Shown piece by piece: positions 20,701-25,473 of a stretch of DNA of 25,473 bases; position 1 is the stretch's first letter, and every line of letters begins with the position of its first letter. The stretch comes from a virus, in the IMG/VR virus record IMGVR_UViG_3300028823_000342, positions 1 to 25,473 of that record; one strand, 5' to 3'. Below the pieces are notes generated by a model. The model was not told where the DNA came from. It ran no database searches and saw nothing but the letters and a program-made list of their open reading frames with translations. The position numbers were made by a program, and so were the translations under genes.

Positions 20701-22849
20701 TAAAGACAGATTAATATATCTTTTTTTACGAGATGAAAAAGGAAATCTTATTATTGAAAAAGACAATACTTTTCATCCCTATTTTTATGAACCAGATAAT
20801 CGTGGAAAATTTGTCAGTTATGATGGCAAAAAATTAAGAAAAGTATTTTGTTCTAAACCGTCTGATGTTCCTAAATTAAGAAGTGAAAATAGTTATGAAG
20901 CAGATATTTTATTTAAGAAAAGATATATGATAGATAAAGTTAAAGAATTAACAAAAACAAATATAAAATATGCTTTTATCGATATTGAAGTATTAACAGA
21001 AGAATTGCCTAATATACAAAAAGCAGAATATCCAATAAGTTGTATATCTATATACAATTCTTTGTATAAATCTATACAAACTTTTTATCTTGGAGATTAT
21101 AAAAATGAATATGATTTAATTGAAGATTTTATTAAATATATGCAAAAAGAGCAATTTGATTTATGGTTATCTTGGAATGTTCAATTTGATTATAATTATC
21201 TATATAACAGATTTCCAGATTTTGCTAAAAGAATTAGTCTAATTGGACAAGTTCGGTATGGAGATAAAGATATATTGTATCCAGCTGGTATTAGTATAAT
21301 TGATTATTTAAAATGGTTTAAGAGGGTATTTTTAAGAGAATTTTCTTATTCTTTAGATTATATATCTCAAAAACATTTAAAAGATAAGAGTAACGAATTA
21401 ATAAATTTTGGAAAATTAACTAAAGATATTAAAAATAAAAATATACACGATGTAAAAAGAATGGTAGAACTAGAAAAAAAATATGAACTTATCCCCTATT
21501 TTGATGAAATGCGTAGATTTGGTAAAGTAGAATGGGAAGATTTAATTTTTAATTCGAGAATAATAGAAATGTTGTTATTTGAAGAAGCTAAAGAAAAAAA
21601 TATTGTTCTTCCTAATAAAAAAAGAGACGCAGAAAAAATAGATTATAAAGGGGCGACAAGAGATGTAACTAAATTAGGAAGTTCTTTTAATATCGGAAAA
21701 TATGATTTAGCTGGAGCCTATCCTCAAGCAATTATCGATTTTTGTTTAGATTCAAATAATATTTCTGATAAAGGAATAAAAATAGAAGGAAATTATTATA
21801 AACAAAATCCTAATACATTATTACCTAGTGTAGTAAGTAAATTATTAAAAAAGAAAAATGAATTAAAAAAATTAAAAAATTCTACTTCTCCAGAATCTAA
21901 AGAATATAAAGATATTTATAAAAAATATGAATCTACAAAAGCAATAACTAATAGCGCTTACGGAGTATTTGGCAATAGATATTTTAGATTATACGATAAA
22001 AGAATAGCCTCAGCAACTACATATTTAATTAGAGATTTATTAATATATGTTAAAGATAAAGTAGAAGAAATGGGATTGTCTGTAATTTATTGGGATACCG
22101 ATAGTGTATTTATAGATACAAAAGACAATATAGTAGATATATTAAATGATTTTATTAAACAATGGGGTAGGGAAAGATTTAAAAAGGATAATATTACCAT
22201 TGGATTTGACTATGAAGGAATCTTTGAAAAATTATTGATATTAGCTAAATGTAGATATTTAGGTTATTTAAAATCTGAACAAGGAATAAAAAAAGAACTT
22301 AAAGGAATAGAAGCTAAACGTAATGATAGTTCTAAATATATGAAAGAATTTCAAAAAAATATTATCAATAAAATATTAGAAAAACAACCTAAAGAAGAAA
22401 TAATTGAATGGATTAAAAAAGAAATTGAAAGAATGGAAACATTACCTTTAAAAGACACATCTTTTCCTGTAAAGATTCAAAAAAGAAATTATAAAAATAT
22501 ACCAGTATTTTTAAGAGCCTCTATTAATGCAGAAAAGTACGGATTTAAGGCGAAATTAGGCGAACCTTTTTATTATATCTATATCATTCCTAAAGAGTTC
22601 GATACAAATGGTAAAGAAATCAATGTAATGGCATTTAAAGATGATATTAGTTATATTAAAGATGTAGATTGGAATGAAATGGCAAGAAGGAATATTTTAA
22701 TGAAAATACAAACAATATTTGATGCTATGGGTTGGAAAATGGATATTATATTGGAAAAAACTTCAAAATTAAAAAGACCTATAATATCAAGACCACATAG
22801 AAAAAGAATAATAATAGATAAAGAACCTAATCAATTTAAACTTTGGTAA
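20678..22849 (+). CDS. Family B DNA polymerase with 3'-5' exonuclease
   Basis: This is a 723-residue replicative polymerase. Exonuclease: Exo I FIDIEV (Asp102, Glu104), Exo II SWNVQFD (Asn167, Asp171), Exo III around HDV (Asp258). Polymerase: motif A DLAGAYPQ (Asp343; most relatives have DxxSLYP, so Gly-Ala replaces Ser-Leu), motif B KAITNSAYG (421-429), motif C YWDTDS (Asp473, Asp475), then KGIEAKRND in the thumb-proximal region. The C-terminus ends in QFKLW, like a clamp-binding peptide. It lacks a terminal-protein insertion that I can identify, and is closer to T4-like polymerases than to phi29-like ones by length and layout. The ATG has no Shine-Dalgarno and lies inside the nucleotidyltransferase gene, so expression may depend on translational coupling. 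Confidence 0.93.
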   Translation: MKLLNIYNKDRLIYLFLRDEKGNLIIEKDNTFHPYFYEPDNRGKFVSYDGKKLRKVFCSKPSDVPKLRSENSYEADILFKKRYMIDKVKELTKTNIKYAFIDIEVLTEELPNIQKAEYPISCISIYNSLYKSIQTFYLGDYKNEYDLIEDFIKYMQKEQFDLWLSWNVQFDYNYLYNRFPDFAKRISLIGQVRYGDKDILYPAGISIIDYLKWFKRVFLREFSYSLDYISQKHLKDKSNELINFGKLTKDIKNKNIHDVKRMVELEKKYELIPYFDEMRRFGKVEWEDLIFNSRIIEMLLFEEAKEKNIVLPNKKRDAEKIDYKGATRDVTKLGSSFNIGKYDLAGAYPQAIIDFCLDSNNISDKGIKIEGNYYKQNPNTLLPSVVSKLLKKKNELKKLKNSTSPESKEYKDIYKKYESTKAITNSAYGVFGNRYFRLYDKRIASATTYLIRDLLIYVKDKVEEMGLSVIYWDTDSVFIDTKDNIVDILNDFIKQWGRERFKKDNITIGFDYEGIFEKLLILAKCRYLGYLKSEQGIKKELKGIEAKRNDSSKYMKEFQKNIINKILEKQPKEEIIEWIKKEIERMETLPLKDTSFPVKIQKRNYKNIPVFLRASINAEKYGFKAKLGEPFYYIYIIPKEFDTNGKEINVMAFKDDISYIKDVDWNEMARRNILMKIQTIFDAMGWKMDIILEKTSKLKRPIISRPHRKRIIIDKEPNQFKLW

Positions 22850-22864
22850 AAAAGGAGGCGTATT

Positions 22865-22957
22865 ATGACTATATTTTTAGTAGTAGTAATTTTAGTGATT
22901 GTAGCTTTTATTGCTGGGATGTTCGTAGAAGCTAAAAATCACATTATTGGGAGGTGA
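22865..22957 (+). CDS. Single-helix membrane microprotein
   Basis: This 30-residue frame starts at ATG 22865 behind a very strong AAAGGAGG (22851-22858). It is one hydrophobic helix (about residues 3-20) followed by EAKNHIIGR. Its 3' end carries the GGGAGGTG signal of the next gene. The strong ribosome-binding site makes it credible despite the size. Function unknown. Confidence 0.6.
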   Translation: MTIFLVVVILVIVAFIAGMFVEAKNHIIGR

Positions 22958-22961
22958 AAAG

Positions 22962-23234
22962 ATGTATAGAATATCTGTAAAAAAATATGGATATGAAGAA
23001 AGAAAATTATTGGTAGAATCTTATGAAGAATTAAGAGCTATAATTACTTTAGCTCCTGACTCCGAATATGAAGTAGTTTCAGTTGAAAAATATAATTATG
23101 AATTAGCCAAAGATTTTCTTGAAGAAATTACTAAAGATTCTAAACCAGAAGGTTTGGTTTATGGAGTAGATTGTTACGAAGACTGTAAAAATTGTAAATT
23201 AACAAAAAATAATAAAAAAGGAGGAAAGAAATGA
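22962..23234 (+). CDS. Hypothetical protein with a cysteine cluster
   Basis: I use ATG 22962 after GGGAGGTGA (22949-22957), not the in-frame TTG at 22947. The 90-residue product has an N-terminal beta-alpha-beta unit (MYRISVKKYG, a helix near residues 23-34, then YEVVSVEKY). A short cluster DCYEDCKNC (about residues 70-78) could bind metal, and the tail is Lys-rich. No family recognised. ATGA overlap with the next gene. Confidence 0.65.
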   Translation: MYRISVKKYGYEERKLLVESYEELRAIITLAPDSEYEVVSVEKYNYELAKDFLEEITKDSKPEGLVYGVDCYEDCKNCKLTKNNKKGGKK

Positions 23235-23455
23235 TTCGTAGTAGAGATGTAAACAAAGAAATTGCAAATGTTGAAGCTGTTGTAGAAAAAGCAAAAGATG
23301 CTACAGCTATTCAGAAAGCTGTTGTTAAATTAGGAATTTTAATTCTTAAAGTTGTTAGAGATATTAAAACTAATCAAGTACTCGAATTAAAAAAATTAGG
23401 TGTTGAATTAATTAAGGAAAGTAGAGATGAAAAAGAGAAAGAAGAAAAGAAGTAA
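23231..23455 (+). CDS. Small helical hypothetical protein
   Basis: This is a 74-residue protein behind AAGGAGG (23218-23224). It is mainly helical, with heptad-like hydrophobics (ANVEAVVEKAK, IQKAVVKLGILILKVV) and a charged C-terminus. It overlaps the nuclease gene by 29 nt and may be a partner of it. Family unknown. Confidence 0.6.
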   Translation: MIRSRDVNKEIANVEAVVEKAKDATAIQKAVVKLGILILKVVRDIKTNQVLELKKLGVELIKESRDEKEKEEKK

Positions 23456-23723
23456 AAAAATCGGACAAAAATTCGAGAAGAAAGTTCAAAAAACGATTAA
23501 TTCAGGAAGTTTATGGTTTAATAAAGGAGATTTACAAACAAAAGATTATGTTATTGAGTGTAAATTTACAGAAAAGAAAAGTTATAGGATTAGCACAAAA
23601 ATGCTTGATAAATTATGGGAAGAATCTTTAGACGCTAATAAATTACCATTATTAATTATCGGCATTGAAAATAAAAATTGTAAATACACTCTTAAAGTTG
23701 ATATTAGTAAGGAGGTGAAATAG
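23427..23723 (+). CDS. PD-(D/E)XK nuclease, Holliday-junction-resolvase-like
   Basis: This is a 98-residue basic protein with AAGGAA at 23414-23419. A Lys/Arg-rich N-terminus leads to KIGQKFEKKV (Glu17), then GDLQTKDYVIECKFTEKKSY, which holds Asp40, Glu44 and Lys46 of the PD-(D/E)XK active site, followed by a helix with KMLDKLWEESL. The spacing matches compact archaeal Hjc-like and phage resolvases or VRR-type nucleases. It would be a second junction or end-processing nuclease beside the RuvC-like one. Target structure is not determined by sequence. Confidence 0.75.
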   Translation: MKKRKKKRSKKIGQKFEKKVQKTINSGSLWFNKGDLQTKDYVIECKFTEKKSYRISTKMLDKLWEESLDANKLPLLIIGIENKNCKYTLKVDISKEVK

Positions 23724-24842
23724 ATGAGATGGACAAGAGATAAACTTGAACTTATCAAAGTATATCTTTCTCAAGGATATAATTATGGCGAAATAGCTAA
23801 AACATTAAAATTAACGTATCATCAAATCGAACATGCTATAAGAAGATATTCTTTGAAAGAAGGTTTAAGGGATACAAGTCTATTTAATAAACCAACTAGC
23901 AAATTAAAAAGAGAAGATATTGATAAATTAGCTAGAATAATTGGAGAAAAATTATATGAAAATTATCACATAATAAAATTAGCTGAACCTACAGTAATTA
24001 AGTCTACTGGAAAAAAAGAAGAAATGTCAGTTCTTGACTTATCAGATATTCATATTGGAATGATAAATGAAGTATTTGACAGTACAACAGGTAAAAAAAT
24101 TGTTACTTATAATATGGATATTTTTAAGAAAGAATTGGAAAATTTACAACAATCTATTTTTGACATCAATGGTATTTTAAGAAATTCTTATAATTTAAAA
24201 GAATTAACAATATTTTGTTTAGGAGATTTAATTACTAATGATAGAATATTTAAAGAACAAACTTTAGAAATAGAAAAAATAGTTGGTTTACAAGTATGGG
24301 ATGCTATCAATTATTTTGTCAAATTTTTTAACAACTTACTTAAAATATATGAAAAAATTACAATAGTAGGAGTTGTTGGAAATCATGGCAGAAGTTTACC
24401 AGATTCATACGAAGAACCAGTAGAAAACAACTTTGAATATTTTATTTATAAAACATGGGAAAAACAATTTAGTGACAGTAAAAGAATAAATGTAATAGTT
24501 CCGAATACTCGTAGATATATCCACAAAATCTATGGATGGAAACATTTACTCGAACATGGAGATAGTATGAGAGGTTCTACCGATAGTTATATTGAAAGAC
24601 AAATTAAAGAACTTTCTTTAAATATTGGTGGGTTTGATTGTTTCCATTTTGGACATTTCCACAAACTCAAAGAAAGAGAAATTGCAGATAAAGTTATTGT
24701 TAAACAGAATGGAAGTTGGATAGAAAAAGATAGTTATGCTTTTCGCAAATATAAAACTTATTCAGCTCCCAAACAATTTTTCTTTGGATGTTCTCCTAAG
24801 AGAATCGAAACGTGGAATTTTAAAGTAGATTTAAGAGGATAA
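23724..24842 (+). CDS. Metallophosphoesterase with N-terminal helix-turn-helix
   Basis: This is a 372-residue protein with a perfect AAGGAGGTGA (23709-23718). Residues about 4-45 look like a homeodomain-type helix-turn-helix (LELIKVYLSQGYNYGEIAKTLKLT). The calcineurin-like core follows: SDIHIG (107-112), CLGDLI (165-170), VVGNHGR (217-223), LEHGDSM and FHFGHFHK. The di-metal site is complete. The order HTH then phosphoesterase occurs in phage proteins of unknown role; a DNA-directed phosphodiesterase is likely. It is encoded near a second, Mre11/SbcD-like phosphoesterase, but the two are not close relatives. Confidence 0.83.
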   Translation: MRWTRDKLELIKVYLSQGYNYGEIAKTLKLTYHQIEHAIRRYSLKEGLRDTSLFNKPTSKLKREDIDKLARIIGEKLYENYHIIKLAEPTVIKSTGKKEEMSVLDLSDIHIGMINEVFDSTTGKKIVTYNMDIFKKELENLQQSIFDINGILRNSYNLKELTIFCLGDLITNDRIFKEQTLEIEKIVGLQVWDAINYFVKFFNNLLKIYEKITIVGVVGNHGRSLPDSYEEPVENNFEYFIYKTWEKQFSDSKRINVIVPNTRRYIHKIYGWKHLLEHGDSMRGSTDSYIERQIKELSLNIGGFDCFHFGHFHKLKEREIADKVIVKQNGSWIEKDSYAFRKYKTYSAPKQFFFGCSPKRIETWNFKVDLRG

Positions 24843-24867
24843 AAAAATAAAATAAGGAGGTTTTAAA

Positions 24868-25188
24868 ATGAAGCTTACATTAAAAGAAAGGATTTTAGTT
24901 CCTAGACTATATCCTTTAAGAGAAAGTTTATTTGCTCAATTACTTGTTCGCCACATCAATGAAAAAATACAAATTGAAGATAAAGAAGCTAAAAAAGTAG
25001 GTTTAAAATTTGAACAAGGAATTTTTACTTGGAATTTAAAAAAGACCATTGTAAAAGATTTTGAATTTACAGATTCAGAAATTAATTTCTTAAAAGAACA
25101 AGTAAAAAGAGTAGATAAAGAAAAGTCTATCACTCCAGATATGGTAGATTTATGTGTTAAAATTAGAGATTACGAAGTAAAAAAATGA
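24868..25188 (+). CDS. Conserved hypothetical phage protein
   Basis: This is a 106-residue protein behind AAGGAGG (24854-24860). MKLTLKERILVPRLYPLRESL at the start, a helix over about residues 19-33, and FTDSEINFLKEQVKRVD near residue 70 recall small phage proteins found beside replication genes, for which no function is known to me. ATGA overlap with the next gene. Confidence 0.65.
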   Translation: MKLTLKERILVPRLYPLRESLFAQLLVRHINEKIQIEDKEAKKVGLKFEQGIFTWNLKKTIVKDFEFTDSEINFLKEQVKRVDKEKSITPDMVDLCVKIRDYEVKK

Positions 25189-25473
25189 AATTAATTCTGA
25201 CAGACCCTCATATAGAGGAATTATCTATTGAGGAGTTGGCATCTGTTTTTGATGAAATCAGAGATTATAAAACAGATGAATTAATAATGCTCGGAGATTT
25301 CTTTCATAGGAAAAAACCAACTCCTCGAGAAATTATTTTTGGTACTATGATAGCTAAAAGATTAGTCCAAGAATATAAAAAGGTAATTTTTCTTCGAGGT
25401 AATCATGACAAAACAGAAGATATAAGCGCTGTAGACTATTTAAAATATTTTGGGATTGAAATTGTAAACCATT
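25185..25473 (+). CDS. N-terminal part of an SbcD/Mre11-like phosphoesterase (cut by window end)
   Basis: The frame starts at ATG 25185 (ATGA overlap with the previous gene) and runs off the window after 96 codons. TDPHI (residues 6-10), LGDFFHRKKPTPREI (about 36-50) and FLRGNHD (about 69-75) are the first metallophosphoesterase motifs in the form typical of SbcD/Mre11 and T4 gp47 nucleases, which act with an SMC-like ATPase (SbcC/Rad50/gp46). A gp46-like partner would be expected just beyond the window. Confidence 0.8.
   Translation, partial: MKLILTDPHIEELSIEELASVFDEIRDYKTDELIMLGDFFHRKKPTPREIIFGTMIAKRLVQEYKKVIFLRGNHDKTEDISAVDYLKYFGIEIVNH

Noticed and set aside
1-25473. Alternative genetic code (recoded TAG or TGA)
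   Set aside because: Large conserved proteins (polymerase, RecA, DnaX, primase-helicase) contain no internal stops, and TAA, TGA and TAG all end genes at sensible overlap junctions.
1-25473. tRNA genes, CRISPR arrays, insertion sequences, attachment sites or a replication origin
   Set aside because: I saw no cloverleaf-like GC-richer segments, no regularly spaced repeats, no transposase and no non-coding gap over about 30 nt except the 8.4 kb and 17.8 kb spots described. No iteron cluster was visible by eye.

Overview
The window looks like part of a large, strongly AT-rich (about a quarter G+C by eye, not computed) double-stranded DNA phage genome, or a phage-derived replicon. All of the roughly 60 genes I can support lie on the + strand. 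They are packed end to end with ATGA, TAATG or short overlaps, and most carry a clear Shine-Dalgarno of the AAGGAG/GGAGG type, so the expression signals are bacterial. There are no tRNAs, rRNAs, CRISPR arrays, transposases or structural (capsid, tail, terminase) genes. The standard code fits throughout: TAA, TGA and TAG all end plausible genes. The host cannot be named from the sequence. A bacterial-type clamp-loader subunit and C-terminal motifs resembling beta-clamp ligands point to a bacterium.

Layout. (1) 1-3.5 kb: a run of tiny genes, mostly one- or two-helix membrane proteins and CxxC zinc-knuckle proteins, with one 246-aa membrane-anchored protein. (2) 3.5-6.6 kb: nucleotide metabolism and processing: a DUF6899-like protein, a nucleoside 2-deoxyribosyltransferase-like protein, a possible NTP-pyrophosphohydrolase relative, a FEN/RNase H-like 5'-3' nuclease and more zinc proteins. 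(3) 6.6-13.2 kb: a putative OB-fold/zinc-ribbon protein, then a protease-rich island: ClpP-like, membrane-anchored trypsin/HtrA-like, an apparent lipoprotein lacking a standard start codon, an RseP-like M50 site-2 protease, an HExxH protein and an M42 aminopeptidase. Among these sit a ribosomal protein bL27 homologue and a 12-TM transporter of the BT1 (folate-biopterin) type. (4) 13.2-14.1 kb: an MgtC/SapB membrane protein and a DnaJ-type zinc-finger protein. (5) 14.1-22.9 kb: the replication and recombination core: a zinc-ribbon/PrimPol/helicase fusion, RuvC-like resolvase, RecA, bacterial-type DnaX, a possible recombination mediator, a polynucleotide-kinase-like P-loop protein, a minimal nucleotidyltransferase and a family B DNA polymerase with proofreading exonuclease. 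(6) 22.9-25.5 kb: small proteins, a PD-(D/E)XK nuclease and two calcineurin-like phosphoesterases, the last cut by the window edge.

The genes read as one or a few long polycistronic units for DNA synthesis plus host modification. The most striking signal is the adjacency of ClpP-like, DegS-like and RseP-like proteases. These are the three protease types that act in sequence in bacterial regulated intramembrane proteolysis of anti-sigma factors, and here they could form a phage-encoded version of that cascade. Other points worth a second look are the bL27 homologue, the BT1-like transporter, a shared C-terminal QxKL(F/W) motif on the polymerase and two small proteins, an A7-tract frame disruption near 17.8 kb, and a duplicated C-terminal module in two small proteins 8.5 kb apart.
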